36,571 bases of DNA, from positions 1 to 36,571 of the IMG/VR virus record IMGVR_UViG_3300021964_000208, one strand, 5' to 3'. The DNA is from a virus. The position numbers were made by a program, and so were the translations under genes. The notes beneath the pieces were generated by a model that had not been told where the DNA came from, searched no databases, and saw only the letters and a program-made list of their open reading frames with translations. This document shows, piece after piece, positions 6,017 to 12,568 of the stretch (positions are counted from its first letter, which is position 1; every line of letters begins with the position of its first letter).

Positions 6017-6218
6017 TATTAATTAAACCATATAATGTTAAAGCGCTATGAACTGCCTCAATAACCATATCGTCAGAAAAGTAACGAAATACTTCTTGCA
6101 AAATATTATCCCCATACTCTCCCTGTACTGACTCTAGTAGCGGTACCCTGCACCCTGGATAGGTTTCCAAACCGAGTTTTTCTAGATCTTCTTTCATAAA
6201 TGTATAATTTTTTTCCAT
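6000..6218 (-). CDS. Hypothetical protein, 72 aa
   Basis: A 72-residue soluble protein (LETYPGCRVPLLESVQG, then a helical C-terminus). The start is set by the promoter box that ends 6 nt upstream. It heads a two-gene unit with the 5777-6016 gene. Confidence 0.75.
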   Translation of the reverse strand: MEKNYTFMKEDLEKLGLETYPGCRVPLLESVQGEYGDNILQEVFRYFSDDMVIEAVHSALTLYGLINNERGE

Positions 6219-6224
6219 ACTATT

Positions 6225-6240
6225 ATTATATTATTGTTCC
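6225..6240 (-). promoter_or_regulatory. Early promoter GGAAC-N5-TATAAT
   Basis: GGAAC-AATAA-TATAAT, 6 nt before the ATG at 6218. Confidence 0.85.
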
Positions 6241-6473
6241 TAAAAAATTTCCTTTTCAACTACATTATATGACATGATTCTAGCTTTATATTTCTGAAGA
6301 GTATCCACTTCATCGTTCATAGCCTTTAAGGCTTTTGCATACGTATTATAAAGCTTGCCAGTCGATAGTTCAAAACTATCACTCCCACTTCGAAACCATT
6401 TACACTTATATGTATATACTCTATTCTTCTTCATCACAACTAAATGCTTGTTCAGTCCAATACTCACACGCAC
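6240..6473 (-). CDS. Hypothetical basic protein, 64-77 aa
   Basis: A Lys-rich protein with FRSGSDSFELSTGKLYNTYA, then a Lys/Met/Asp-rich helix. The longest frame starts at GTG 6473; the ATG at 6434 (MKKNRVYTYKCKW) is an equally good start and gives 64 residues. Neither has a clear Shine-Dalgarno sequence or promoter box, so it is likely read through from the gene at 6508. Family not recognised. Confidence 0.6.
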   Translation of the reverse strand: MRVSIGLNKHLVVMKKNRVYTYKCKWFRSGSDSFELSTGKLYNTYAKALKAMNDEVDTLQKYKARIMSYNVVEKEIF

Positions 6474-6507
6474 TTCTCACATGCGTCAGGAGTTGGTAAC
6501 TTTTCCA

Positions 6508-6735
6508 TTACCAGCAAAGTTCATCTCTCGCTGCATCAGGGAGGTAGTCAAGCTGATTACCTTCAGCGATATAAGCGATTACTTCTTCTTCGCTATTACT
6601 ATCTAGCGTAGCTGCAGCAATTTTACTAATGCTATGCTCGAAAGGCCATCTCGGCTGAATCGCTAGCCTACACTCAATATCTCCATGCATCTCTCTAATG
6701 TATTGCAATTCTTCAATAAGTTCATCAACTCTCAT
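6508..6735 (-). CDS. Conserved phage protein (QPRWPFEHSI ... YIAEG)
   Basis: A 75-residue protein beginning MRVDELIEELQYIREMHGD, then ECRLAIQPRWPFEHSI and VIAYIAEGNQLDYLPDAARD. I recall this pattern (a helix, then A-Q-P-x-W-P-F-E, then YIAEG-x-Q-x-x-YLP) from a family of small phage and prophage proteins without known function. The start is set by the promoter 6 nt upstream. Confidence 0.8.
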   Translation of the reverse strand: MRVDELIEELQYIREMHGDIECRLAIQPRWPFEHSISKIAAATLDSNSEEEVIAYIAEGNQLDYLPDAARDELCW

Positions 6736-6741
6736 ACTATT

Positions 6742-6757
6742 ATTATATTATTGTTCC
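6742..6757 (-). promoter_or_regulatory. Early promoter GGAAC-N5-TATAAT
   Basis: GGAAC-AATAA-TATAAT, 6 nt before the ATG at 6735. It overlaps the stop of the upstream gene. Confidence 0.85.
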
Positions 6758-6927
6758 TTTTTGATTTTTTGCTTAATTGATTGTCGCATGCTGTCATGTC
6801 TATCCCATACCTTGTCTCTTAAGCTCATATATACCTTGTAATAGACTTTTTTGTCTATTCGAGCTTCAATAATGCCATGAATCTTGTTACTAAGCTTTAA
6901 CTGATTATTTGCTGTATTAAATTTCAT
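6748..6927 (-). CDS. Hypothetical basic protein, 59 aa
   Basis: A Lys/Arg-rich 59-residue protein starting MKFNTANNQLKLSNK and ending in QKIKKEQ. The longer frame to 6966 would begin inside the tRNA-Arg gene, so I use the ATG at 6927, just 5 nt beyond the tRNA 3' end. It is probably cut out of the tRNA transcript. Function unknown. Confidence 0.6.
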   Translation of the reverse strand: MKFNTANNQLKLSNKIHGIIEARIDKKVYYKVYMSLRDKVWDRHDSMRQSIKQKIKKEQ

Positions 6928-6932
6928 GGTAG

Positions 6933-7007
6933 TGGTACCCCGACCCTGAATTGAACAGGGAATCAAGCTTTAGAAGAGCTTTGTTATATCCGTTTAACTA
7001 CCGGGGC
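6933..7007 (-). tRNA. tRNA-Arg (UCU)
   Basis: Seven-pair acceptor (GCCCCGG with UCGGGGU), four-pair D stem (GUUA/UAAC), anticodon stem AAGCU/AGCUU around loop CUUCUAA with anticodon UCU, five-pair T stem (CCCUG/CAGGG) around UUCAAUU, and an encoded CCA. It reads AGA, a codon used often in the neighbouring phage genes. Confidence 0.92.
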
Positions 7008-7015
7008 ATTTAAAA

Positions 7016-7292
7016 TGGTAGGGCGACTGGGATTCGAACCCAGACTGGAGGGATTTTCTTACCAACTACAGCTTTCGCTGCTCTCTCGATTTGTGGTCTG
7101 GACTTTCTCTTCACCATGTCGTTATGATTTAGGTGCGCTCCCGTCAAGTCTCTACACGTTCCTTTTTAGGCTTCGCTCGAGATTACCATTTTAAAGGCTT
7201 CCTCGAATTTGAGAGCGTCCACTTACAAAGTTTCCAATGTAAGGCTCAATTTTACTATAAGTCCCCTGTCTCTGCCGTTGGACTACCGCCCC
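7016..7292 (-). tRNA. tRNA (UAA anticodon) interrupted by a group I intron
   Basis: The 5' exon is 7259-7292 (34 nt) and the 3' exon 7016-7057 (42 nt), giving a 76-nt tRNA. The joined molecule has a seven-pair acceptor (GGGGCGG with UCGCCCU), D stem GUC/GAC, anticodon stem GGGGA/UCCCU, loop CUUAAAA, T stem CUGGG/CCCAG around UUCGAAU, and encoded CCA. Splicing after U34 and before A35 gives anticodon UAA, which would read UUA as leucine. The variable loop is only 5 nt (CCAGU), whereas bacterial tRNA-Leu normally has a long variable arm, so the amino acid charged is uncertain. Confidence 0.88.
7058..7258 (-). ncRNA. Group I intron, subgroup IC3-like (cyanobacterial tRNA-Leu type)
   Basis: A 201-nt intron without an ORF. 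The 5' site follows U, with exon CUU pairing to intron GAG (U·G at the junction); the 3' site follows G (7058). Core elements match my memory of the Anabaena tRNA-Leu(UAA) intron: AAUUGAGCC near the 5' end, then UAAGUGGACGCUCUCAAAUU, and the P7/P3 segment AGAGACUUGACGGGAGCGC at about 7135-7153, then AACGAC, AAGAGAAAGUCCA, and GCAGCGAAAGCUG close to the 3' end. The insertion point (between U34 and A35) is also the same. Confidence 0.9.
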
Positions 7293-7333
7293 ATTTAAAA
7301 TTTTTTTTATTTTTATTTTTAAGTTATACAATA

Positions 7334-7349
7334 ATTATATAGAAGTTCC
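7334..7349 (-). promoter_or_regulatory. Early promoter GGAAC-N5-TATAAT driving the tRNA genes
   Basis: GGAAC-TTCTA-TATAAT, 41 nt before the first tRNA. Its presence ahead of an RNA gene shows that the motif acts in transcription, not as a ribosome site. Confidence 0.85.
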
Positions 7350-7372
7350 CTTTTACAAATTATTATATTCTA

Positions 7373-7684
7373 TTATAGATATTTCTTCCAGTGATAGAAA
7401 CTACCTGATTTAGTTTTAAATTTGACATTAAAACCTTCCTCATCTTCATACGATTCTAGGATTTCCTCAACAGGAGTGGTTAGCCACCAATCTTGCGATG
7501 ACATTGTTCTAGTAAAATAAGTACCCACCTGCATACACTCCCCTATCACGGGTTGTGAGTTTTTAGTAATTTCTGGTTCACCACCTTCCCTGTGAAGAAT
7601 AGAGTTGCTCATAGGCCCGCTATCTCCTTTATAGTAAATTTCCTCTCCAGTATCGGGATTATAACATGTAAGTGAGTATCTCAT
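7373..7684 (-). CDS. Hypothetical protein, 103 aa
   Basis: A 103-residue protein beginning MRYSLTCYNPDTGEEIYYKG, then GDSGPMSNSIL and a C-terminal FYHWKKYL. I use the ATG at 7684, which stands 4 nt after the stop of the small membrane gene, with GGAG about 9 nt upstream; the longer frame would run over that gene. Mostly beta-strand in character; no family recognised. Confidence 0.65.
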   Translation of the reverse strand: MRYSLTCYNPDTGEEIYYKGDSGPMSNSILHREGGEPEITKNSQPVIGECMQVGTYFTRTMSSQDWWLTTPVEEILESYEDEEGFNVKFKTKSGSFYHWKKYL

Positions 7685-7688
7685 TCTT

Positions 7689-7775
7689 TTATTCTCCCGC
7701 GCATGTAGAAGCAAAATACAAAATAACAATAGTAGCTACGCCTACTACAAAAAATGTTATTGCTTCAATACTCAT
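7689..7775 (-). CDS. Small single-span membrane peptide, 28 aa
   Basis: A 28-codon frame reading MSIEAITFFVVGVATIVI and on to CAGE. One hydrophobic helix spans residues about 6-23. The ATG lies in the last codons of the upstream gene (11-nt overlap) and the stop is 4 nt before the next start, so it fits neatly in the operon. Confidence 0.55.
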   Translation of the reverse strand: MSIEAITFFVVGVATIVILYFASTCAGE

Positions 7776-8115
7776 CTAGTCCTGCATCATTAATCATTTT
7801 ATGAATAGGTGAGTTTGACCAGCTTGGCAATTCTTCATCTTCAAACGACATTACTCCGCCGAATGGTGTCCAATCAATTGGATAAAATCCAGTACTGTTA
7901 TAGCTAATTAAACCGTCATAATCAATTACAATGTTATTGCTACAAGACAATAAAGTTTCATCAGTATTTTCAGAGTACACTACATCAATTAGTTTGATAC
8001 TATTAGTGTCTTCTAGCTTGATAAAGGACTCTAACTGTCTACGACTAATTGTCTCAGTATAATCGTAGATGTCCTTTGCTTTAAAGCGTTGTAGAATTTT
8101 TGTAAACATATTCAT
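7765..8115 (-). CDS. Hypothetical protein, 116 aa
   Basis: A 116-residue acidic protein with an N-terminal basic helix (MNMFTKILQRFKAKD) and a C-terminal segment rich in aromatic residues (STGFYPIDWTPFGG, then ELPSWSNSPIHKM). No family recognised. Its promoter box lies 56 nt upstream, so this transcript would have a real leader; TTATAAT also occurs nearer to the start. Confidence 0.7.
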   Translation of the reverse strand: MNMFTKILQRFKAKDIYDYTETISRRQLESFIKLEDTNSIKLIDVVYSENTDETLLSCSNNIVIDYDGLISYNSTGFYPIDWTPFGGVMSFEDEELPSWSNSPIHKMINDAGLDEY

Positions 8116-8171
8116 TAATAAAATTATAATTTAACTCTAGGGTTAATCAACACTAGTTTTTGTTTTATTTT

Positions 8172-8187
8172 ATTATATCAATGTTCC
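8172..8187 (-). promoter_or_regulatory. Early promoter GGAAC-N5-TATAAT
   Basis: GGAAC-ATTGA-TATAAT, 56 nt before the ATG at 8115. It overlaps the end of the HNH gene. Confidence 0.75.
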
Positions 8188-8753
8188 AAAAAGATTTTCC
8201 ATTCTTCTCTAAGAACGTTAAAAGACATACCGTTAACGGGTCTAATAGGTTTCCTTATAAGCTTGAGACCGCACTCTTCCGGTAGTTTATTACTTTTAAC
8301 AGAATTGATATCTCTATCACAACAAACCATATTGCTCCACACATCCTCCCCTCCGCGGCTTACGGGTAGTACATGATCGATCGATAGCTGGTCCTTACTA
8401 AGCTTCTTTCCAGAATATTGACATGTATACTGATCCCGTTTATAAATGTTATTCTTTGTAGGAAACAATACTCTCGGGAAGAGAATTTTATTATAGGAAG
8501 CACATATAATAATTGAGGGCGATCTAATCGCTCCAAGAGGGGTGTGTATAAGATCGTCGATACTTCTAATATCTAAATCAATCCAATCCTCCCAATTCCT
8601 AATAGTCTCGAACCCAGTAACCTTATTGTCTTCGTCAAGATGAGTATTTATAGGGTATGCAGCTCCGCTAGTTACATTAAGTATAGCGTCTTGCCATGTG
8701 CATGTATCGATAGGGAAATATGATGCATTTAGCTTAAGGACTGGCCTCTTCAT
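8178..8753 (-). CDS. HNH endonuclease
   Basis: A 191-residue protein. The HNH_5-type domain occupies about residues 103-165: YKRDQYTCQYSGKKL, then SIDHVLPVSRGG (the His-Asp of the first strand), and WSNMVCCDRDIN (Asn and terminal His/Asn equivalent). In many relatives the first knuckle is CxYCG; here and in some phage members it is CQYSG, so the zinc site may be incomplete. A conserved N-terminal domain (VLKLNASYFPID, WQDAILNV) matches the stand-alone HNH family found in bacteria and phages. I use the ATG at 8753, overlapping the upstream gene by 20 nt. No intron surrounds it, so it may be a free-standing homing enzyme. Confidence 0.85.
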   Translation of the reverse strand: MKRPVLKLNASYFPIDTCTWQDAILNVTSGAAYPINTHLDEDNKVTGFETIRNWEDWIDLDIRSIDDLIHTPLGAIRSPSIIICASYNKILFPRVLFPTKNNIYKRDQYTCQYSGKKLSKDQLSIDHVLPVSRGGEDVWSNMVCCDRDINSVKSNKLPEECGLKLIRKPIRPVNGMSFNVLREEWKIFLEH

Positions 8754-9669
8754 TATCAATGTTAAATTTAAGATCCTTAATACTATTCTCAATTGACTCT
8801 AATACTGGAGTCATTTCAGTAACGCTATTAGACTTTAATACACAGTTGGATCTTGGAGCTTTAACATTTTCTAAGAAATGATCATACGTATCAAAGTACG
8901 TTATAGTAGAAGGATCGACTAGATCATACTTACCCAGTAGCTCAATAACTTGCTTTGTATTTACAAATCCAGGCTGAGTGAGGTTAAAAATATTATCTTT
9001 TACAATTTCTGACTCTTCCAGATAATGCATCGGTCTAATTGTATTAAATGTCTCTCTTACAAATTCTTCAATGTTAGAGAGAGAGTTAGTACAATTAAGA
9101 AGTGTTTTATATTTTAAGAGCTTTACCAGATAATTTCTATCACTATACTCTCCGTTGAAAGGCACTCTAAGTCTGCAGATTTTAATATTGCCTCTGGCAA
9201 ATTCACGGCACTCTTTCAGTAGTTTTTCGCCGAGAGCTTTACTACCGCTGTAGTAAGAACGATATCCAGTTTCAAAATTAAAGTTACTAGGAGAAAGATG
9301 ATGTATCTCGCTTGAAGGATAATCGCCTTCTTCGCATGTCTTATCAAAATAAATGCATCCAGACGAAATGTGAGCTAATTTTACGTGTTCCCAAAAACAA
9401 GCATCAGCTAGTTGAGCGGGTAGAAATGCATTCGCCATGAGACATTCCTCCTGCTGATCAGGGCTTTCGCACGCATCAACATTAGGCTTTCCAGTATACC
9501 CCGCGCAGTTAATTACTGCGTGTGCTTGAGTGTCTCTTAAGAGAGTCTCGAACTCTTCTTTATCAAGCGGGTATCGAGCTTTATATGTAGTATAATCAAT
9601 CCCATTGCTTTTGAAGAACTTAATAAAAGCGCTGCCTATATATCCTGTTGATCCAGTTAAAATAATCAT
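8734..9669 (-). CDS. NRS/ER-like nucleotide-sugar epimerase-reductase (RmlD family)
   Basis: A 311-residue short-chain dehydrogenase fold. The NAD(P) site is TGSTGYIG at residues 5-12, and the catalytic Tyr-x3-Lys is in SYYSGSK near 144. The stretch INCAGYTGKPNVDACE, the SSGCIYFD segment, and LTQPGFVNTKQ match the plant NRS/ER and Mimivirus reductases, which convert UDP-4-keto-6-deoxyglucose to UDP-L-rhamnose in two steps, more than they match bacterial RmlD. With the 4,6-dehydratase at 29512 this could make activated L-rhamnose for glycosylation of phage or host components. The substrate nucleotide (UDP or dTDP) is not determined. Confidence 0.8.
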   Translation of the reverse strand: MIILTGSTGYIGSAFIKFFKSNGIDYTTYKARYPLDKEEFETLLRDTQAHAVINCAGYTGKPNVDACESPDQQEECLMANAFLPAQLADACFWEHVKLAHISSGCIYFDKTCEEGDYPSSEIHHLSPSNFNFETGYRSYYSGSKALGEKLLKECREFARGNIKICRLRVPFNGEYSDRNYLVKLLKYKTLLNCTNSLSNIEEFVRETFNTIRPMHYLEESEIVKDNIFNLTQPGFVNTKQVIELLGKYDLVDPSTITYFDTYDHFLENVKAPRSNCVLKSNSVTEMTPVLESIENSIKDLKFNIDNEEASP

Positions 9670-9926
9670 TCGTCGTTGCTAGTAATATTTACCATTTTTT
9701 CTAGAATATCAAATACATTACCTTTATCATATGAGAATGCAGCCTCGTATCCAGACCCTCGATCGAGCAATCGCGATGTTTCTCCCAAAAACTCAGGAGA
9801 TAAATAACGTCTACTATCAATCAACGATGCATAATGTTCGATTGTTTCGAAAGAGTCAATCATTTTTTCGATCGCTCTTTCCATCTCGTTAATTTCGTAC
9901 TTCGTAAATGTTACATCTTCTTCCAT
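9666..9926 (-). CDS. Hypothetical protein, 86 aa
   Basis: An 86-residue acidic helical protein beginning MEEDVTFTKYEINEMERAIE. Its stop overlaps the start of the reductase gene (ATGA), so the two are probably coupled and may work together. It begins 8 nt after the end of the 9935 gene and has a variant promoter inside that gene's 3' end. Confidence 0.7.
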   Translation of the reverse strand: MEEDVTFTKYEINEMERAIEKMIDSFETIEHYASLIDSRRYLSPEFLGETSRLLDRGSGYEAAFSYDKGNVFDILEKMVNITSNDE

Positions 9927-9933
9927 ATAATAT

Positions 9934-9949
9934 ATTATATCTTAGATTC
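9934..9949 (-). promoter_or_regulatory. Variant early promoter GAATC-N5-TATAAT
   Basis: GAATC-TAAGA-TATAAT, 7 nt before the ATG at 9926. The upstream element departs from GGAAC and the spacing is one longer, so it may be weaker. Confidence 0.5.
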
Positions 9950-10114
9950 TTTCCACTCTTCGAACGGCGGAAGGGGTAAGCGGCTTTCGTTCCACTTTTT
10001 CCAGTCTTCTTTTGTCCATCTGTTAGTGAAAACAGGAGGAACGCGGAAACGAGCATTCCAAGCTCGGATCGCTTGCTGCTTATTGTATTCTTCGATAGTC
10101 TTTTCCCGCCTCAT
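9935..10114 (-). CDS. Small Trp-rich basic protein, 59 aa
   Basis: A 59-codon frame reading MRREKTIEEYNKQQAIRAWN, then FRVPPVFTNRWTKEDWKKWN and ending FEEWKESKI. Five Trp residues and regular charge make it protein-like, and no stop breaks it. It fills a gap of about 210 bases that otherwise has no gene. Function unknown. Confidence 0.65.
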   Translation of the reverse strand: MRREKTIEEYNKQQAIRAWNARFRVPPVFTNRWTKEDWKKWNESRLPLPPFEEWKESKI

Positions 10115-10137
10115 AAGATTGTTATTCTTTAATGTGT

Positions 10138-10383
10138 TTAGATTCTTTTCACTACCTTCACAAATTCATCGTGCCAAAACTTGCTTGATTCTCTCAAGCT
10201 GGAATTAGATTCTCTCACATATTCAAGGGTAGTTACTATAATCTCTTTTCTACGTGAGTCAACGCCGTATTGAGTCAGTTCAAAATCGTCAAGTATTTCA
10301 ATAATTGAATCTATATAAGGGCACGTGTTGGGTGGTATGCCCGGTGCCCTTTCCTTAGCAGATTGTAGTCGTGACTTAGCCAT
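10138..10383 (-). CDS. Conserved small phage protein (NTCPYID motif), 81 aa
   Basis: An 81-residue protein with PPNTCPYIDSIIEIL near residue 16, then LEYVRESNSSLRESSKFWHD near 54. The pairing of a CPYID motif with a helix containing LRE...W is one I recall from small phage proteins of unknown role. The ATG at 10383 overlaps the preceding stop as TAATG, so re-initiation is likely; the longer frame from 10392 would start within the upstream gene. Confidence 0.75.
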   Translation of the reverse strand: MAKSRLQSAKERAPGIPPNTCPYIDSIIEILDDFELTQYGVDSRRKEIIVTTLEYVRESNSSLRESSKFWHDEFVKVVKRI

Positions 10384-10568
10384 TACAAGCAATTTGTTAT
10401 ATAATCATCGACACATATAGGATCAATACCTTTTTTTTCTAGCATCGATGCCCATTCTCCTAGCGGTATAAAAGCAATTTCATTGTCAGTTAAGCCACTA
10501 TCCTGCAACTCGCCAATAATTTCGTCAATTATAAAATCGATCTCTTTCCACTCAATTGTCATCTTCAT
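10383..10568 (-). CDS. Hypothetical acidic protein, 61 aa
   Basis: A 61-residue acidic protein beginning MKMTIEWKEIDFIIDE, with a GLTDNEIAFIPLGEWASML middle. It overlaps the small membrane gene upstream by 17 nt and the next gene by one base. A second start (MTIEW) is two codons in. Confidence 0.7.
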   Translation of the reverse strand: MKMTIEWKEIDFIIDEIIGELQDSGLTDNEIAFIPLGEWASMLEKKGIDPICVDDYITNCL

Positions 10569-10638
10569 TATGTTTAACTAATTCGTTAATAAAATAATAT
10601 ACAAACAGACAAAACCAAACTATAGTAACTCCAATCAT
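10552..10638 (-). CDS. Small single-span membrane peptide, 28 aa
   Basis: A 28-codon frame, MIGVTIVWFCLFVYYFI then NELVKHNEDDN: one hydrophobic helix followed by a charged tail. It starts 3 nt after the stop of the membrane protein gene upstream and overlaps the next by 17 nt. Probably a real member of a run of tiny membrane proteins. Confidence 0.5.
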   Translation of the reverse strand: MIGVTIVWFCLFVYYFINELVKHNEDDN

Positions 10639-10641
10639 AAA

Positions 10642-10803
10642 TTATTCTTCTATATTGTTATGATATTTCCAGACAATATGCTGAACTATAGCTAGTAAAA
10701 ATATATCAATCGATAAAATAATGAGGGTAACAAAAGACCCTAGCAATGAATATAATAAAAGGTATACTATAATCTCAATTAGTAAAATAGCTAATAGCTT
10801 CAT
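10642..10803 (-). CDS. Small membrane protein, 53 aa
   Basis: A 53-codon frame starting MKLLAILLIEIIVYLLLYSL. Two hydrophobic stretches (residues about 3-20 and 24-42) are followed by a short polar tail, so it could be a hairpin in the membrane. Its ATG overlaps the stop of the zinc-ribbon gene as ATGA, which supports translation. Function unknown. Confidence 0.65.
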   Translation of the reverse strand: MKLLAILLIEIIVYLLLYSLLGSFVTLIILSIDIFLLAIVQHIVWKYHNNIEE

Positions 10804-11054
10804 TTTCGTTTATTCCAAAGTTTAGCAGCTGCTGCCATAGATGTTACCTGCCCATGAGGAGGTGTAGGGCCGTCAGCTTCACAAAGCTTATTCTTACACG
10901 AAACTCCAGCACCCCATGGTAGAGAATAAGCTTCTGCTTTTCCTCCACAAAAAGGGCATGGCTTTAAGTCATATGACTTATCAGGCTGCTTTAGTTTTAC
11001 ACTTTTGCGCTGCCGTGTTCGTTTCTTTTTTGTTGTTGTTTTCTTTGATGCCAT
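10800..11054 (-). CDS. Lar-family zinc-ribbon protein
   Basis: An 84-residue protein. Residues 1-23 are a Lys/Thr/Arg-rich tail. The rest is a zinc ribbon: LKPCPFCGGKAEAY, then GVSCKNKLCEADGP, and AAAKLWNKRK at the end. This is the pattern of the restriction-alleviation (Lar) family and of related phage proteins. Lar of the Rac prophage modulates type I restriction; whether this member does so is unknown. Its start overlaps the end of the HExxH gene by 74 nt in another frame, with both proteins Lys-rich there. Confidence 0.75.
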   Translation of the reverse strand: MASKKTTTKKKRTRQRKSVKLKQPDKSYDLKPCPFCGGKAEAYSLPWGAGVSCKNKLCEADGPTPPHGQVTSMAAAAKLWNKRK

Positions 11055-11451
11055 TAAAGAGAAAAATTGTGTTTACAAAAAGATCGACATCGTATTTAAA
11101 TCTTCTATCTACCTTTACGTAATTATAATATCCTACCAGGCTATTTTCAACCATTTCTATGCACTTTTTATCTGCTGAAATAATTGAGTTTTCATATGCC
11201 CATAGCCATGCATGACATTCAATATCCAATGTTGTTCCATACCAAGCTTTAGAATATATACAATGTGCAATTTCATGAAGGCAGGTAAAGTATGTTTCAA
11301 TGTCTACAATATATGGTATACATACAGTTCTTACAGATCGCCTAGCATATGAATCAGCAGGATTATAGGCAGTTTCGACTTTTAAATTGAAAGCTTCAAC
11401 TAAAAGATCGATATGATTAATTAAATCATTATGCGATACTTCACTATGCAT
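10981..11451 (-). CDS. HExxH putative zinc metallopeptidase, 156 aa
   Basis: A 156-residue protein with YFTCLHEIAHCIY, the HExxH zinc site at residues about 59-63. A Glu about 18 residues later (LDIECHAWLWAYE) is a candidate third ligand. I recall phage proteins with the same HEIxHC...E...AWxWA layout. The frame extends upstream to 11742, but that part is antisense to nothing and runs across the 11456-11833 gene in another frame; the ATG at 11451, 4 nt after that gene's stop, is the sensible start. Confidence 0.75.
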   Translation of the reverse strand: MHSEVSHNDLINHIDLLVEAFNLKVETAYNPADSYARRSVRTVCIPYIVDIETYFTCLHEIAHCIYSKAWYGTTLDIECHAWLWAYENSIISADKKCIEMVENSLVGYYNYVKVDRRFKYDVDLFVNTIFLFNGIKENNNKKETNTAAQKCKTKAA

Positions 11452-11455
11452 AGAT

Positions 11456-11833
11456 TTAAATCGAAATAAGATTGTTTTTAGAGCGGCGCTTAGCTTCCTT
11501 TTCAGAAATAAGATGGTGAGAATGGTATCCGATGCATTGGCCATCGTCAAATTCCACATAATATCTAGTGAATTGACGATGCCCCCAACCGCTGGATGAG
11601 ACGCCGCGTATATTACCATCTTGCGCACACGTAACGGCAACAATCTTCCCTCTCCGGCCACTGTACTTGTAGTATTGGCGTGAATAATCAGGGCGTGCGC
11701 CACGTCTAATAGCTCGTCCTGCTTTTTTAATTTCATATCCAATATTAACTAGTACTGTTTCGCCGGGGTTAAATTTACAATTAGGGTGACTCCAGTCATA
11801 TTTTACTTTCGCTTTAATTTCACTCGTTTTCAT
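11456..11833 (-). CDS. SH3/KOW-like protein of unknown function, 125 aa
   Basis: A 125-residue basic protein. The middle, GRRGKIVAVTCAQDG, followed by HRQFTRYYVEFDDGQCIGYH, looks like a small beta-barrel of the KOW/SH3 kind, often used for RNA or protein binding. The C-terminus is Lys/Arg-rich. The start is set by the promoter 6 nt upstream; it heads the run of coupled genes to 10138. Confidence 0.7.
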   Translation of the reverse strand: MKTSEIKAKVKYDWSHPNCKFNPGETVLVNIGYEIKKAGRAIRRGARPDYSRQYYKYSGRRGKIVAVTCAQDGNIRGVSSSGWGHRQFTRYYVEFDDGQCIGYHSHHLISEKEAKRRSKNNLISI

Positions 11834-11839
11834 AATATT

Positions 11840-11855
11840 ATTATATGGATGTTCC
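11840..11855 (-). promoter_or_regulatory. Early promoter GGAAC-N5-TATAAT
   Basis: GGAAC-ATCCA-TATAAT, 6 nt before the ATG at 11833. Confidence 0.85.
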
Positions 11856-12568
11856 TAAAAATCATCCAATTGCTCAATTTCCTTAATTTTAGATTCTACT
11901 TTTTTCCGGACAATTGTATCAATGCCAACATATCGCTCCTTGATTACAGGTATCGCAACATGTCTTACCCAATTTCTTCTAATACTATTATCCTCATTTG
12001 ACGGGTCTTGTACAACAAATCCCGTATCTAGAATATTTTCAGACTGTAGAAACTTTAAGATAGATTCTTTAGTCGTGAGCATAAAAGGCCTAACAACAGT
12101 ATACTTAGACCTATTAGTTCTGGCAGGGATAGGAGTAAACTCTTCCTTACCATTGAAGCAGTTCATAAGATAGGACTCTACACAATCTTGTAAATGATGA
12201 CATACAATAACCTCTGCCCCTGAGGGTACTGCGCTGCTAATTAGATTATATCTAATATCACGCAATTCCTTTTCGCTCATGTCTCTACCATCGAGCTCGT
12301 TCTTAAGAATCTTATGTTCAATTTTAGGCTTAGGGTTATCGCTATGCGCAATCTGCCTCTCAGCGTTGAGCTCAAATACAAACTGATTGAACACTTTTGC
12401 TGCTGTAGAGCTATATTCAGTATTATGATCTACATGTAAAAAGCATAGCTTTCTATACCCTCTTGCAAGGAATAGAGATAGTGCTACACTATCTTCACCC
12501 ATAGAGACGGCAACATAAAGCGTCTCCGATTTTGGTGTCTTGATTAGCTTCTTGTTAAACTTAATCAT
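11855..12568 (-). CDS. TilS-like PP-loop ATPase
   Basis: A 237-residue protein. The PP-loop is SMGEDSVAL at residues about 23-31 (the usual motif is SGGxDS). It is followed by FLHVDHNTEYSS, then HHLQDCVESYLMNCFNG, and DPSNEDNSIRRNWVR near 200; each matches the N-terminal domain of tRNA(Ile)-lysidine synthetase. The C-terminal substrate domains of bacterial TilS are absent, and Met replaces the first Gly of the loop. It may modify a tRNA or another adenylated substrate. No tRNA-Ile(CAU) is in the window. It overlaps the next upstream gene by 4 nt (ATGA-type). Confidence 0.75.
   Translation of the reverse strand: MIKFNKKLIKTPKSETLYVAVSMGEDSVALSLFLARGYRKLCFLHVDHNTEYSSTAAKVFNQFVFELNAERQIAHSDNPKPKIEHKILKNELDGRDMSEKELRDIRYNLISSAVPSGAEVIVCHHLQDCVESYLMNCFNGKEEFTPIPARTNRSKYTVVRPFMLTTKESILKFLQSENILDTGFVVQDPSNEDNSIRRNWVRHVAIPVIKERYVGIDTIVRKKVESKIKEIEQLDDF

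Noticed and set aside
8178-8753. HNH enzyme as the homing endonuclease of the tRNA intron
   Set aside because: It is about 900 bp from the intron, in another transcript, and the intron has no ORF. A link is possible but nothing shows it.
11452-11742. N-terminal extension of the HExxH protein
   Set aside because: This part reads through the 11456-11833 gene in another frame and contains no conserved motif; the ATG at 11451 is better placed.
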